Part shown: positions 7,367 through 15,819 of the stretch, one piece after another | Numbering within the stretch: position 1 is the stretch's first letter | Layout: each line of letters begins with the position of its first letter | Translations under genes and position numbers: made by a program | The notes under the pieces: model-generated | What the model was told of the DNA's origin: nothing | The model's input: the letters and a program-made list of their open reading frames with translations, nothing else | Databases searched by the model: none | Source of the DNA: Deinococcus ruber | GTDB taxonomy: Bacteria; Deinococcota; Deinococci; Deinococcales; Deinococcaceae | DNA length: 64,000 nucleotides | Reading direction: 5' to 3' | NCBI RefSeq assembly: GCF_014648095.1 | Contig: NZ_BMQL01000001.1 | Coordinates: 124,001-188,000, forward strand

Positions 7367-8617
7367 TCAGGCGTCTGGTGTCAGGCCCAGCCGCCCACCG
7401 ATGTCGCGGCGGTACTGTGCGCCCGCGAACTCGACGTGTGCTGCCAGTGCGTATACCTCGCGCAGCGCTGCTGGAAGTGTGGAGGCACTCGCCTGAAGCG
7501 CCAGCACCCGCCCGCCCGCCGACACCAGTTGCCCCGCCTGAAGCGCCGTGCCCGCGTGGAAAATGCGCTGATTTGCGGCAGGTAGCGGCAGGCCCAGCGC
7601 AATGCCCCGCTGCGGCTCGCCGGGATAGCCGGGGGCTGCCAGAATCACGACCGCGCTCGCCGCGTCTTCGAACTGCACCTGCGCGGCATCGAGCGTGCCG
7701 CTGGCACAGGCATGCGCGATGGCTGCCAGATCACCGGTCAGAAGGGGCAGCACCGCTTCGGCCTCCGGGTCACCAAAGCGGGCATTGAATTCCACCACTT
7801 TCGGGCCACCCGCTGTCAGCATCAGCCCGGCGTACAGCACGCCACAGAACGGAATGCCTTCCTGGGCCATGCCGTGCATCACGGCGTCGAGAATGGTGGT
7901 CTGAATCTGCTGGCGCACTTCCGGGCCGAGCGTATACGGACAGATCACGCCCATGCCCCCGGTCATCGGCCCCTGATCGTGCTCGAAGATGGTCTTGTGA
8001 TCCTGCGAGGGCGGCATCTGCACGGCCCGCACCCCGTCGGCAAAGGCCAGCACGCTCACTTCCTGCCCGACCATGAATTCCTCGATCACCACGCCCGCAC
8101 CGGGCTGCTCGAAGATCGCCCGGAGCGCGTCCTCGGCCTGAGAGTGGGTGGCGCAGATGGTGACGCCTTTGCCCGCCCGCAGGCCCGCATCCTTGACGAC
8201 CAGCGGCAGCGACTGGGCCTGCGCGTAGGCGAGCGCGGCAGGCAGCGCCTCAAAGCTGCGCCACTGGGCGGTGGGAATACTGTGCCGCTGCATAAACGCC
8301 TTGCTCCAGGCTTTATCGCCTTCCAGCCGCGCCGCCGCCCTGCTTGGGCCGAAGGCGGGAATGCCGCGCTGTTGAAGGGCATCGACCACCCCTGCCGCCA
8401 GTGGGCCTTCTGGCCCCACGATCACCAGATCGGCTCCTTCCTGCTGCGCCAGTTCTGCCAGCGCGTCCGGTTCCTGAGGTGTAGCCACGCAGCGCACCTG
8501 GGCCGCAATGCCGGGGTTTCCGGGCGTACACACGATTTCGGACGTACTGGGCGAGCGCGTCAGGGCATCGACGATGGCATGTTCCCGTCCTCCCCCGCCG
8601 ATAACGAGCACCTTCAT
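7367..8617 (-). CDS. purD: Phosphoribosylamine-glycine ligase (GAR synthetase)
   Basis: 416 aa from ATG at 8617 (MKVLVIGGGGREHAI); the frame is open further upstream but this is the conserved family start. ATP-grasp enzyme joining glycine to phosphoribosylamine in purine synthesis. Family motifs: CTPGNPGIA, VIVGPEGPLAAGVVD, FGPSRAAARLEGDKAWSK, VKDAGLRAGKGVTI, the metal-binding EFNARFGDPE and the C-terminal PGYPG. Length is normal. It is downstream of an MBL-hydrolase gene on the same strand, separated by 92 nt, and no other purine gene is near. Confidence 0.97.
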   Translation of the reverse strand: MKVLVIGGGGREHAIVDALTRSPSTSEIVCTPGNPGIAAQVRCVATPQEPDALAELAQQEGADLVIVGPEGPLAAGVVDALQQRGIPAFGPSRAAARLEGDKAWSKAFMQRHSIPTAQWRSFEALPAALAYAQAQSLPLVVKDAGLRAGKGVTICATHSQAEDALRAIFEQPGAGVVIEEFMVGQEVSVLAFADGVRAVQMPPSQDHKTIFEHDQGPMTGGMGVICPYTLGPEVRQQIQTTILDAVMHGMAQEGIPFCGVLYAGLMLTAGGPKVVEFNARFGDPEAEAVLPLLTGDLAAIAHACASGTLDAAQVQFEDAASAVVILAAPGYPGEPQRGIALGLPLPAANQRIFHAGTALQAGQLVSAGGRVLALQASASTLPAALREVYALAAHVEFAGAQYRRDIGGRLGLTPDA

Positions 8618-8709
8618 CGGTAACCTGCGGCGAAACGTGGATGGGCATGGGCAATAGCGTTCATGGTGGGCATGATAAAGACTCGGCGGGGCTGTCCCGG
8701 GCGGGCGGG

Positions 8710-9615
8710 CTAGCCCTTGCTGCCCTGCCGCGCCTGAGCGCGTTTCCAGTAGCGCGTCAGACCCTGCACGCTCATCCAGGGAGGACAGGCGAGGGCAAAG
8801 CGGGCCGCCAGCTCTGGGCCTTCGCGGTTCAGGTCGTGGGTGAGCGCCTGGGTAAAGTCGCGTGTGATGGTTTCGGCGTCGTCGCCCGCTTCCAGGCCGC
8901 GCCGCACGGTGGCGGCGTCTGCGAGCATGGTGCGCTCCAGGGCGTCCCAGTGGGCTGCTTCCTGCAGGTAGCTGCCGAAATGGGCCAGATGCAGCACCTC
9001 GGCGTCCACCGTTCTGAGCAGCGCGATGCTCGTCACCCACGCGGGCAGGTCGATATCGGGCGGCGGCGTGGGCGGGCGGGGAGACTGGGCCGCTTCCAGC
9101 CGAATGCCGCCCACATCGCCCACGAACAGGTCGGGGCCGATGTGGTACGACAGGTGGTGTACGGCGTGGCCGGGCGTGTACAGCGGGCGCACCTCCAGGC
9201 CGCCCATGTGCAGCGTCTCACCGCCCTCCAGCACCGTCATCTGCGCCGGATTCACAGGCCGCATCTCGCCCCACAACGTCTCCATCTGATCGCCGTAGAT
9301 CTGAGCGGCACTCGCCATCAGCCGCTCGGGGGCCGCCAGATGCGCCGCTCCCCGCTGATGAACATAGACCCGCGCCGCCGGAAGCCGCGCCAGCAGCGTG
9401 CCCACCGCCCCGGCATGGTCGAGGTGGATGTGGGTCAGCAGCAGGTGGCGAACATCCTGAAGGTGCAGACCCAGGCGCTCCAGCCCTGCTTCCAGCGCGG
9501 GCAGCGTACTGGTGGGGCCGGTATCGACCAGCGCCAGCCCATCGCCGGTATCCAGCACATACGACGCGATGGCTCCCGGCTGCCCCTGAAACGTCAGGTC
9601 GATGATTTCGGGCAT
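8710..9615 (-). CDS. MBL-fold metallohydrolase
   Basis: 301 aa from ATG at 9615. Has the metallo-beta-lactamase zinc motif THIHLDH (HxHxDH), further ligands in TPGHAVHHLSYH and VGDVGGIR, and a C-terminal helical extension of about 90 residues. The glyoxalase-II-like arrangement suggests hydrolysis of a thioester or phosphoester, but substrate is not evident. It starts 4 nt after the stop of a small membrane protein gene, so the two are cotranscribed from the box at 9800-9805. Confidence 0.85.
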   Translation of the reverse strand: MPEIIDLTFQGQPGAIASYVLDTGDGLALVDTGPTSTLPALEAGLERLGLHLQDVRHLLLTHIHLDHAGAVGTLLARLPAARVYVHQRGAAHLAAPERLMASAAQIYGDQMETLWGEMRPVNPAQMTVLEGGETLHMGGLEVRPLYTPGHAVHHLSYHIGPDLFVGDVGGIRLEAAQSPRPPTPPPDIDLPAWVTSIALLRTVDAEVLHLAHFGSYLQEAAHWDALERTMLADAATVRRGLEAGDDAETITRDFTQALTHDLNREGPELAARFALACPPWMSVQGLTRYWKRAQARQGSKG

Positions 9616-9619
9616 ACGC

Positions 9620-9793
9620 CTATGCCTTCCCCAGCAGGCGGGCCGCCGCCAGCAGCAGCGCCGCAGCGTACTGAACGAGCGCGATCAGGCGCAGCATACC
9701 GGCGTTGGGCGCACGCCGCAGCGGGCCAAGGGACAGATATAACACGAACGAGGCAGACAGACAGATCAGGATGACAAAGAGCCAGAGGGCCAT
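9620..9793 (-). CDS. Small two-span membrane protein, 57 aa
   Basis: ATG at 9793, TAG at 9622-9620. Two hydrophobic helices: WLFVILICLSASFVLYLSL and LIALVQYAAALLLAAARLL, separated by a short basic loop (GPLRRAPNAGMLR). A leaderless-type box lies exactly 6 nt upstream, and the MBL hydrolase starts 4 nt after the stop, which together make it a convincing gene despite its size. Function unknown. Confidence 0.72.
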   Translation of the reverse strand: MALWLFVILICLSASFVLYLSLGPLRRAPNAGMLRLIALVQYAAALLLAAARLLGKA

Positions 9794-9799
9794 GCGGGC

Positions 9800-9805
9800 A
9801 GGATA
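9800..9805 (-). promoter_or_regulatory. Leaderless-type -10 box (TATCCT)
   Basis: TATCCT on the minus strand ends 6 nt before the ATG of the 57-aa membrane protein, placing the transcription start at or near the start codon. Confidence 0.65.
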
Positions 9806-9830
9806 GCAGGCAGGTTGCCGTGTGCCCGTG

Positions 9831-10166
9831 TCAGCGCGGGCGACTCGACAGGCTCAGCAGCGCCTCGAAGCTGTCGGGCTGCTGCGGGTCGTCGAGTGCG
9901 GCCTTGTTGCGGCCCTCGTGCCCGCACGCGGCGCAGCGGTGCAGAATCATCCAGCCCTTCTTGGGATGCTGCTCGACCCCTATCGGCACCAGCAGGCCGC
10001 CGCAGTCGCTGGCGCGGTCGCCGGGAAACACGTCGAGGTGCAGGCTGTACAGGCAGCCGGGGCAGTGGTTCCGCACCGAGCCGTTCACGAGCGGCTGCAC
10101 TTCCAGGCCGCAGTGCTGACAGATAAAAGCGGTGTTGGTGCCCTGCTTGACAAACCGGCGCGTCAC
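9831..10166 (-). CDS. RNHCP-domain zinc-binding protein
   Basis: 111 aa from GTG at 10166. Contains the name-giving motif V-RNHCP-GCLYS and two further cysteine pairs: FICQHCGLEV and LHRCAACGHEGRNK, with SDCGG between. Four pairs of Cys/His suggest zinc ribbons. The RNHCP family is small and its biochemical role is not established; binding to nucleic acid is a reasonable inference from the ribbon. The start overlaps the stop of the upstream membrane protein gene, so expression is coupled. Confidence 0.85.
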   Translation of the reverse strand: MTRRFVKQGTNTAFICQHCGLEVQPLVNGSVRNHCPGCLYSLHLDVFPGDRASDCGGLLVPIGVEQHPKKGWMILHRCAACGHEGRNKAALDDPQQPDSFEALLSLSSRPR

Positions 10167-10561
10167 CTCAGGCCCCGTTGCCCGTCCAGAAAGGCCCGGA
10201 TGGCCTGCTGTGAATACAGCGCCAGCCCGCTGACCGCAAACCCCGCCCCCACCGCGAACAGAATCAGCGTCTGAATCTTGAAGCCGTTCAGGCCGCTGAG
10301 CAGCATCAGGCCCAGGCCACCCAGCACGCTCAGGGCCACCGTCAGGTACAGCGCCCACGTGGCCCCCCGGTACACCTGCCACAGTACCAGCGCCGTCAGC
10401 ACCGCCCCGACGATCCGGCCCCCGGCTCCCTGCATGTCGCCGCGTACCCAGTCGGCCACCGTTGGAGCCAGACTGAGAACCAGAATCACGCCCAGCGCGA
10501 GTTGCGTCTGGGCGCGTCCCTGGAGGGCGAGCGGTGAAAGGGTGGCAGGCGGGCGCGACAT
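10163..10561 (-). CDS. Four-span membrane protein of unknown function
   Basis: 132 aa. Hydrophobic segments at about residues 20-36, 48-64, 68-88 and 94-112 (for example LALGVILVLSLAPTVADW and IQTLILFAVGAGFAVSGLAL). It has a leaderless-type TATCCT box 6 nt before the ATG and overlaps the start of the RNHCP gene, so the two form an operon. No family recognised. Confidence 0.7.
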   Translation of the reverse strand: MSRPPATLSPLALQGRAQTQLALGVILVLSLAPTVADWVRGDMQGAGGRIVGAVLTALVLWQVYRGATWALYLTVALSVLGGLGLMLLSGLNGFKIQTLILFAVGAGFAVSGLALYSQQAIRAFLDGQRGLR

Positions 10562-10567
10562 GGATTC

Positions 10568-10573
10568 AGGATA
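10568..10573 (-). promoter_or_regulatory. Leaderless-type -10 box (TATCCT)
   Basis: TATCCT on minus, 6 nt before the ATG of the four-span membrane protein at 10561. Confidence 0.65.
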
Positions 10574-10626
10574 GCGGGCGCACGCACGAAGGAAAGGGAT
10601 GAAACGCCCGCTGACGGCGCAGAGCT

Positions 10627-11484
10627 TCAGGCCACCGGGAAGGCGATGTGACAGAACGGCTGGTCGGGCTGCGAGGCGTCACCGAAGTAGCTTTCACGGC
10701 AGTCGAGCGCAGGCGTCAGGCCACGTTCCCGCAGAGCCATCGCCACCGCGTCATAAGCCTCCAGCAGCGCCGGAAACTGAAGCTGATTCAGCGTCAGGGT
10801 GGTGTACAACTCGCGCCGGGCAGGTTCGGTACGAATGCTCGCACCTTCCGGCAGCGCTTCCTGTGAAGGCCCGGTCAGCGGAAAGCAGACCTCCACCGGG
10901 CCATCTTCGCGCTCGTTCACCGGGCCGTGATAGATCACGAACCATTCGGCGCGGCGGGCGGTTTCGGCATCGAGGCCATGCGCCGCCGCCCAGGTTTGAA
11001 ACTCGTGGTACGTGCCCTGAAGAAAGGCCGAGAGTTCGGGAACCTTCAGGCGGCGGGTGCGGGTCAGCACCATCTGGGCGGGCATGTGGCGTTCTTCGAT
11101 CTGGTAGGCAGGCAGGGTCTGGGGAGACATCTCAGCTCCTTGGGTCAGGATGTGAGCCATCACATACTCGGTCAGGGCGCGGCGCTGGGCGTGACGCTCT
11201 TCGGCCTGTTGCCAGAAGTGCGCCAGCCGCGCCCGTTTCGAAAAAGGGGGCAGTTCCAGAAGCGCCTGAATTTCACGCAGCGGCATTTCGAGCTGCCGCA
11301 GCAGCGCTACCGTTCGGGCGTGTTCGAGTTGCTGAGGACTGTAGTACCGGTAGCCGCTCTGGGCATCCACATGTACCGGCAGCAGCAGGCCACAGGCTTC
11401 GTACAGCCGCAGCGCCTTGGGCGTCAGGCGCGACAGCCGGGAAAACCCGCTGATGGTCAGGAGGGAGTCGGGAAGATCGGACAT
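10627..11484 (-). CDS. MerR-family regulator with GyrI-like ligand-binding domain
   Basis: 285 aa. The N-terminal MerR winged helix is clear (LTISGFSRLSRLTPKALRLYEACGLL, then QSGYRYYSPQQLEHARTVALLRQLEMPLREIQALL), followed by a coiled-coil linker and a C-terminal GyrI/effector-binding domain (EERHMPAQMVLTRTRR ... REDGPVEVCFPLTG). This matches BltR/TipA-type multidrug sensors. The spacer just upstream holds an inverted repeat typical of a MerR operator, so autoregulation is likely. No efflux pump gene lies beside it. Confidence 0.85.
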   Translation of the reverse strand: MSDLPDSLLTISGFSRLSRLTPKALRLYEACGLLLPVHVDAQSGYRYYSPQQLEHARTVALLRQLEMPLREIQALLELPPFSKRARLAHFWQQAEERHAQRRALTEYVMAHILTQGAEMSPQTLPAYQIEERHMPAQMVLTRTRRLKVPELSAFLQGTYHEFQTWAAAHGLDAETARRAEWFVIYHGPVNEREDGPVEVCFPLTGPSQEALPEGASIRTEPARRELYTTLTLNQLQFPALLEAYDAVAMALRERGLTPALDCRESYFGDASQPDQPFCHIAFPVA

Positions 11485-11502
11485 ACATGAAAGGCGGTCA
11501 AG

Positions 11503-11546
11503 CTTGACTCCTTCAGCATGTGGCCTGCCCCTGGGTCAAGGTCAAG
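11503..11546 (-). promoter_or_regulatory. Probable MerR-type operator/promoter
   Basis: CTTGAC at 11503-11508 and GTCAAG at 11535-11540 form inverted half-sites, and a second GTCAAG follows directly at 11541-11546. Read on minus this gives TTGACCTTGACCC about 40-60 nt before the regulator ATG. The placement and symmetry fit autoregulation by the adjacent MerR protein. Confidence 0.5.
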
Positions 11547-11589
11547 AGAACCTGGAGAACGGGCGCTCAGAAGGCAGAAAGGTCGGGTG

Positions 11590-12642
11590 CTACTTGCTCT
11601 GTGATCCCACGTCCAGCCGTCCGATCACCGCGTCCTGCACGAGCTTCTGAGTGTCTTTCACCTCGACCACCGCCTGCTCGCCGCTCTCCAGATCCATCAC
11701 GAAATGGTCGCCGTCGAGCCGCACCGACTGCAAGATCTGCTCGTCACCTTCCGGGCGTGTGCGGGCACGCAGTTCGACGTAACGCGAAAGCGGCGTGCGG
11801 ATGACCTTGGGGGCCAGCACTTCCTCGACCTGAAAGATGCCGCCGGAATTGTTCATGGTCACGTCGATCAGCACCGGTTTGCTGTCGCCCCGCGTGATGA
11901 CCACCTGATCGACCGCCAGCGCACTGATGCTGTGAATATCGACCGACCCCAGTGCAAAGGCCTTGCGCCCCCGCCCCTTGGTGATGTCGCTGCCGTCAGC
12001 CACTGCCGTGATGCCGCCCTCGATGGTGAGCGGCGGCGGGTTCAGGTCGTGACAGTTGATGCCGTGCAGGATGAAGGCGCGAATCTTGGTGCGCTTGAAG
12101 GCGTCGGAATACAGCGGCTGAAGGATGCGGTCGATGATGGGCCGCGCCAGATGAACGCCGTGCTGCTCGTGTTCGGCACGGTGAACCTGATTGCCGATGT
12201 CGTGCAGCATGGTCGCCAGGATCACCACCAGAAACACGTCGCCCACATCCCCGATGCCGCTTTCGATCAGATCGGGGCGCACGCCGCCTTCCAGCAGCAG
12301 TTCGAGAATGGCGAGACTGGCGGCCCCGGTCACGAAGGCATGCACGCGTCCGTGATCGTTGTAGCCGAGCTTCCGCATGGTGATGTAATTCGCCATGTCC
12401 CAGGACGCCAGCGCTTCCTGATCCCGAATCAGCGCCTCGAAGGCCGAGAGCGCAAGCGGGTAATCGCGCAGGTCTTCGCGGATGGCCGCGCCCAGCGCCT
12501 CGATCAGCTTGGCACGGGGCGTGGCGAATTCGATGGTTCGCAGGCCCGATTTCGCGGTCAGTTCCTGCACCGTCCCGCCCGACACGTTCAGCGTGAGCTT
12601 GTCGGGAACGTCAGAAGCAGGGGTTGAAGCTGGCCCGGTCAT
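11590..12642 (-). CDS. HD-domain metal-dependent phosphohydrolase
   Basis: 350 aa. The HD signature is visible: NDHGRVHAFVTG (first His), then ILATMLHDIGNQVHRAEHEQHG (HD plus following His) and AFILHGINCHD. Such proteins hydrolyse phosphate esters such as nucleotides or cyclic nucleotides. Downstream comes a substrate-region extension with VTMNNSGGIFQVEEVL and a C-terminal ligand-like beta segment. It begins 7 nt after the stop of the enoyl-CoA hydratase gene, so it is read from the same transcript. Substrate unknown. Confidence 0.8.
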   Translation of the reverse strand: MTGPASTPASDVPDKLTLNVSGGTVQELTAKSGLRTIEFATPRAKLIEALGAAIREDLRDYPLALSAFEALIRDQEALASWDMANYITMRKLGYNDHGRVHAFVTGAASLAILELLLEGGVRPDLIESGIGDVGDVFLVVILATMLHDIGNQVHRAEHEQHGVHLARPIIDRILQPLYSDAFKRTKIRAFILHGINCHDLNPPPLTIEGGITAVADGSDITKGRGRKAFALGSVDIHSISALAVDQVVITRGDSKPVLIDVTMNNSGGIFQVEEVLAPKVIRTPLSRYVELRARTRPEGDEQILQSVRLDGDHFVMDLESGEQAVVEVKDTQKLVQDAVIGRLDVGSQSK

Positions 12643-12649
12643 GGCGCGC

Positions 12650-13447
12650 TCACTCCCCCTTGAAGCTGGCGCGGCGCTTGCCCAGGAAGGCGGCGGTGCC
12701 CTCGCGGAAATCCTGGGTGGCGACGGTCATGCCGAACAGGTCGGCCTCGATTTCCAGCCCCAGTTCCAGGGTGGTGTCCAGGCCGCGCCGCACCGCCTCC
12801 TTGACCAGCGACAGCGCAATCGGCGCGTTTTTCAGCATCGCCTCGGCCACTTCACGGGCCTTTTCCAGCGGGCTGTCGGACACGTAGTTCACCAGGCCCA
12901 TGCTCAGGGCTTCCTCGGCGGGAAGCTGGCGTCCGGTCAGCATCAGGTCGAGGGCGCGGCCAGCTCCGATCAGGCGCGACAGCCGCTGCGTGCCACCGAA
13001 GCCCGGCAGCAGGCCCAATGTCACTTCCGGCAGGCCCAGACGGGCTGTTCTGGAGGCAACGCGCACGTCGCAGGCCAGCGCGAGTTCCAGACCGCCGCCC
13101 AGCGCAAATCCGTTGATGGCGGCAATGGTGGGAATCGGCAGGGTGGCAATGCCGTGCATCACGTCCTGTCCGGCCAGCGACATCTCACGGCCCGCGAACA
13201 CGCCTTCGAGCTGTGCGAGCTCCGAGATATCGGCTCCAGCCACGAACGCCCGCTCTCCCCCACCCGTGATGATGAGCGCCGCGATCTCGGCGTTCTCGGC
13301 CACGATGTCTGTTACCTGCGCCAGTTCCGACAGGGTTTCACCGTTCAGGGCATTCAGGGCGTTGGGACGGTTGACCGTCAGCACTGCCAGTGCGCCGTGC
13401 TGGTCGATCTGCACGTTTCTGAACTCGTATTCCTCAAAGAGCGTCAT
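12650..13447 (-). CDS. Enoyl-CoA hydratase/isomerase family protein
   Basis: 265 aa from ATG at 13447 (a GTG two codons upstream is possible). Crotonase fold: the CoA/oxyanion loop VAGADISELAQLEG, then INGFALGGGLELALACD and the catalytic-Glu region LGLPEVTLGLLPGFGGTQRLSRLIG. Both conserved glutamates of active hydratases are present (E in GGGLELA-type helix and E in LPEVTLG), so hydration of 2-enoyl-CoA is likely. Length is typical. First gene of a pair with the HD phosphohydrolase. Confidence 0.9.
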   Translation of the reverse strand: MTLFEEYEFRNVQIDQHGALAVLTVNRPNALNALNGETLSELAQVTDIVAENAEIAALIITGGGERAFVAGADISELAQLEGVFAGREMSLAGQDVMHGIATLPIPTIAAINGFALGGGLELALACDVRVASRTARLGLPEVTLGLLPGFGGTQRLSRLIGAGRALDLMLTGRQLPAEEALSMGLVNYVSDSPLEKAREVAEAMLKNAPIALSLVKEAVRRGLDTTLELGLEIEADLFGMTVATQDFREGTAAFLGKRRASFKGE

Positions 13448-13770
13448 GGGCACAGTCTGCCACAGCCCCGATCACGTACACTGAAGCCACCAAAAAACGT
13501 TCGTTCGTGGCCGATGACCCGTGAGAGATTTCTCATGAACGCCAAGCATCAAGGTCGCGTCAGCTTTGCCATCGAAGCTGGCCGTGAGTCGTGTGGCAGG
13601 ATTCTAGAGTTCTCACGACATTTGCTCCTTCATGAGAGGAAGACATAGGGAGCTCATAGAAGGACACACCCGGCCCTGCAAAGAGGCCGCCTCACTCATG
13701 GAGGTTCACAGCCGCCTCACTTGAAGTTCTTACGGTGGAGACACGCAGCCCTGCTGCACCGGAGGAACCC
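13448..13770. other. 323-nt divergent spacer
   Basis: Separates the minus-strand hydratase from the plus-strand SLH protein, so it must hold promoters for both. I see no convincing coding frame. A GGAGG ribosome site lies just before the SLH protein ATG. Confidence 0.45.
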
Positions 13771-14994
13771 ATGCACACCAACAAGAAGATCCTGACGCTC
13801 GCCTCGACCCTGGCCCTCGCCCTGGGCGTTGCCAGCGCCCAGACCACGCCCGCCACCACCACGCCAGCCACGACCACTGCCGCCGGTCAGGTCACCACCT
13901 TCACCGACGTTCCTGCTGGTCACTGGGCCAAAGACGCCGTTGATCTGATCGTTCAGAAGGGCCTGATTCAGGGCTTTCCCGACGGCACCTTCCGGGGCAA
14001 CGAGAACCTGACGCGTTACCAAGCCGCGCTGATCTTCTACCGTCTGCTCCAGACCGGCGGTCTGAACAGCAGCACCGTGACCAGCACCGACACCACCACC
14101 ATCGCCAACGGCATGCAGGAAGTGTCCACCGAGCTGGCGAGCATCAGCAGCCGCGTCACCGATCTGGAGACGCTGACTGCCGATCAACAGACCCGTATCG
14201 CGGCGCTGGAAACCCAGATCGCCACGCTGAACGCCAACCCCGCCAGCACCGACACCACCGCGATCACCGCCCGTCTGGACGCGCTGGAAGCGACGGTCAA
14301 GAACATTCCTGCCGGAGCAACCGGTCCTGCGGGCCCTGCCGGTCCTGCGGGCCCCGCCGGTCCTGCCGGAACCCCCGCCGACACGGCCGCCATCGAGGCC
14401 CGTCTGAGTGCGCTGGAGGCCCGTGCCGCCGCGACTCCCACCAGCACGACCACCAACACCACCACGACGAACACCACCACCAACCCCAGCACCATCGTGA
14501 TCGGCGGCACCCCCACCACGCCGACCACCACGACCAGCACCGCCGGGAACCTGTACGTCGGCGCGGCGTACAACTACAGCCTGGGCGGCACGCCCACCAC
14601 CACACGCGGCAGCTACGGCGCAGTCGTGGGCAGCACGCAGGTCTTCGGCAACATCGGCGCACAGGTGTCGGTGGATTACGAGCCGACGGCAGGCACCATC
14701 AACGCTGACGCCGACGCGACCTACCGCTTCGATACCGGCGGCAACCTGACCCCCTACGTGGGCGCTGGCTTTGGCCTGACGAGCAGCACCACGCGCGGTG
14801 CCACCACCAAATCCACCGACTACTCGATCAACGGTCTGGTCGGTGTGGATTACCGCTTCACCGATAACTTGGGCGTCTTCGCAGAAGCACAGGGGCGCTA
14901 CTACCTGAGCAGCACTGGCGTGGGCACCGGCCTCCAGACCGCCAGCGCGGGCTTTGGCAGCAATGTCAAGGCAGGCCTGAAGTTCTTCTTCTAA
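13771..14994 (+). CDS. SLH-domain outer-envelope protein with coiled coil, collagen-like repeat and C-terminal beta-barrel
   Basis: 407 aa from ATG at 13771, preceded by GGAGG. Order: signal peptide (ILTLASTLALALGVASA); one SLH domain (TTFTDVPAGHWAKDAVDLIVQKGLIQGFPDGTFRG ... NLTRYQAALIFYRLL), which in Deinococcus-Thermus binds peptidoglycan; heptad-rich segments (STELASISSRVTDLETL, RLDALEATVKN); a short GPAGPAGPAG collagen-like run near residues 190-204; Thr-rich linker; and about 160 residues of alternating strands ending in KAGLKFFF, like an outer-membrane barrel with terminal Phe. It resembles the SlpA-type proteins that tether the outer membrane to the wall. Confidence 0.88.
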   Translation: MHTNKKILTLASTLALALGVASAQTTPATTTPATTTAAGQVTTFTDVPAGHWAKDAVDLIVQKGLIQGFPDGTFRGNENLTRYQAALIFYRLLQTGGLNSSTVTSTDTTTIANGMQEVSTELASISSRVTDLETLTADQQTRIAALETQIATLNANPASTDTTAITARLDALEATVKNIPAGATGPAGPAGPAGPAGPAGTPADTAAIEARLSALEARAAATPTSTTTNTTTTNTTTNPSTIVIGGTPTTPTTTTSTAGNLYVGAAYNYSLGGTPTTTRGSYGAVVGSTQVFGNIGAQVSVDYEPTAGTINADADATYRFDTGGNLTPYVGAGFGLTSSTTRGATTKSTDYSINGLVGVDYRFTDNLGVFAEAQGRYYLSSTGVGTGLQTASAGFGSNVKAGLKFFF

Positions 14995-15009
14995 ACCGGG
15001 CTTAGGAAG

Positions 15010-15041
15010 CAGGGTGATCCTCCGGGGTCACTCTGTTTTCT
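15010..15041 (+). terminator. Terminator after the SLH protein
   Basis: CAGGGTGA (15010-15017) pairs with TCACTCTG (15028-15035) with one G-T pair and is followed by TTTTCTTT. Confidence 0.75.
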
Positions 15042-15091
15042 TTACCCTGTTGCTTCGGGGCAGTTTTGGTCGGCCCGTACCGAATCAAGTC

Positions 15092-15134
15092 AGCAGGAAG
15101 GCGCGTGAAAGCTGATTTCACGCGCCTTCCTGCT
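15092..15134. terminator. Perfect 19-bp hairpin between convergent genes
   Basis: Arms 15092-15110 and 15116-15134 are perfectly complementary with a 5-nt loop (GCTGA). It lies between the SLH gene and the convergent adenosyltransferase gene. There is no U-tract on either side, so it is either a bidirectional stop or an mRNA 3' stabiliser. Confidence 0.6.
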
Positions 15135-15152
15135 GTCACAGACTTTCCCTTG

Positions 15153-15725
15153 TCAGCGCCGCTTCTTGACGTGCCACTCCTCTTCCGGCAGCCCGGCACG
15201 GGCATTGGCGGCACGGGCCATTACGAACAGCAGATCGGATAGGCGGTTCAGGTAGATCTGCGCCTGAAGATTTACTTCTTCGCTCTCGCCCAGACGAATC
15301 ACGTCTCGCTCGGCGCGGCGGGCGACGCTGCGGGCCACGTGCAGGCTGGCAGCAGCGGGCGTGCCTGCCGGATGGATGAAGTGCGTCAGCGGGGGCACGG
15401 TGTCCTGATAGCTGTCGATCAGGGCTTCGAGGCGCTGCACGTCGTCTTCGTCAATGCGGGCGATGTTCTTGCTGTAGGGGCTGTCGCTGCGGGTTGCCAG
15501 ATCGGCCCCCAGATCGAACAGGGCATTTTGCAGATACTCCAGATCGCGTGCCAGCGCTGCGTCGGGTGCATGCGAGCGGGTGTTGTGGGCGCGGGCTAGC
15601 CCGACGACGCTGTTCAGTTCGTCCACCGTGCCGTATGCCTCGACTCTGGGATGGGCCTTGCTCACGCGGTCTGCGCCGTACAGTCCGGTCTGTCCGGCGT
15701 CGCCGGTCTTGGTGTAGAGTTTCAC
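15153..15725 (-). CDS. Cob(I)alamin adenosyltransferase, PduO type
   Basis: 190 aa from GTG at 15725 (the residues before it are not family-like). Starts KLYTKTGDAGQTGLYG, the ATP-binding signature of PduO-type enzymes, continues VEAYGTVDELNSVVGLAR, and ends with SVARRAERDVIRL and NRLSDLLFVMARAAN, which carry the conserved Arg/Asp and helix of the cobalamin side. It transfers adenosyl from ATP to cob(I)alamin to make coenzyme B12. Length typical. No other B12 gene is adjacent. Confidence 0.93.
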   Translation of the reverse strand: MKLYTKTGDAGQTGLYGADRVSKAHPRVEAYGTVDELNSVVGLARAHNTRSHAPDAALARDLEYLQNALFDLGADLATRSDSPYSKNIARIDEDDVQRLEALIDSYQDTVPPLTHFIHPAGTPAAASLHVARSVARRAERDVIRLGESEEVNLQAQIYLNRLSDLLFVMARAANARAGLPEEEWHVKKRR

Positions 15726-15761
15726 GCCTCCAGCGTAATACGGCGCACCCCGCACCAATGC

Positions 15762-15803
15762 AGTCCAGCCCCGACCTCGTAGGCAGAGGGCCGGGGCTGG
15801 ACT
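15762..15803 (-). terminator. Hairpin downstream of malQ
   Basis: AGTCCAGCCCCG (15762-15773) is complementary to CGGGGCTGGACT (15792-15803). It lies 17 nt after the malQ stop on the minus strand. No clear U-tract follows. Confidence 0.55.
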
Positions 15804-15819
15804 CAGCAGGAACGCCGAC

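Noticed and set aside
7367..9040. Long N-terminal extension of PurD (557 codons)
   Set aside because: The extra 141 residues overlap the MBL hydrolase gene and are unlike GAR synthetases; MKVLVIGGGGREHA is the conserved start.
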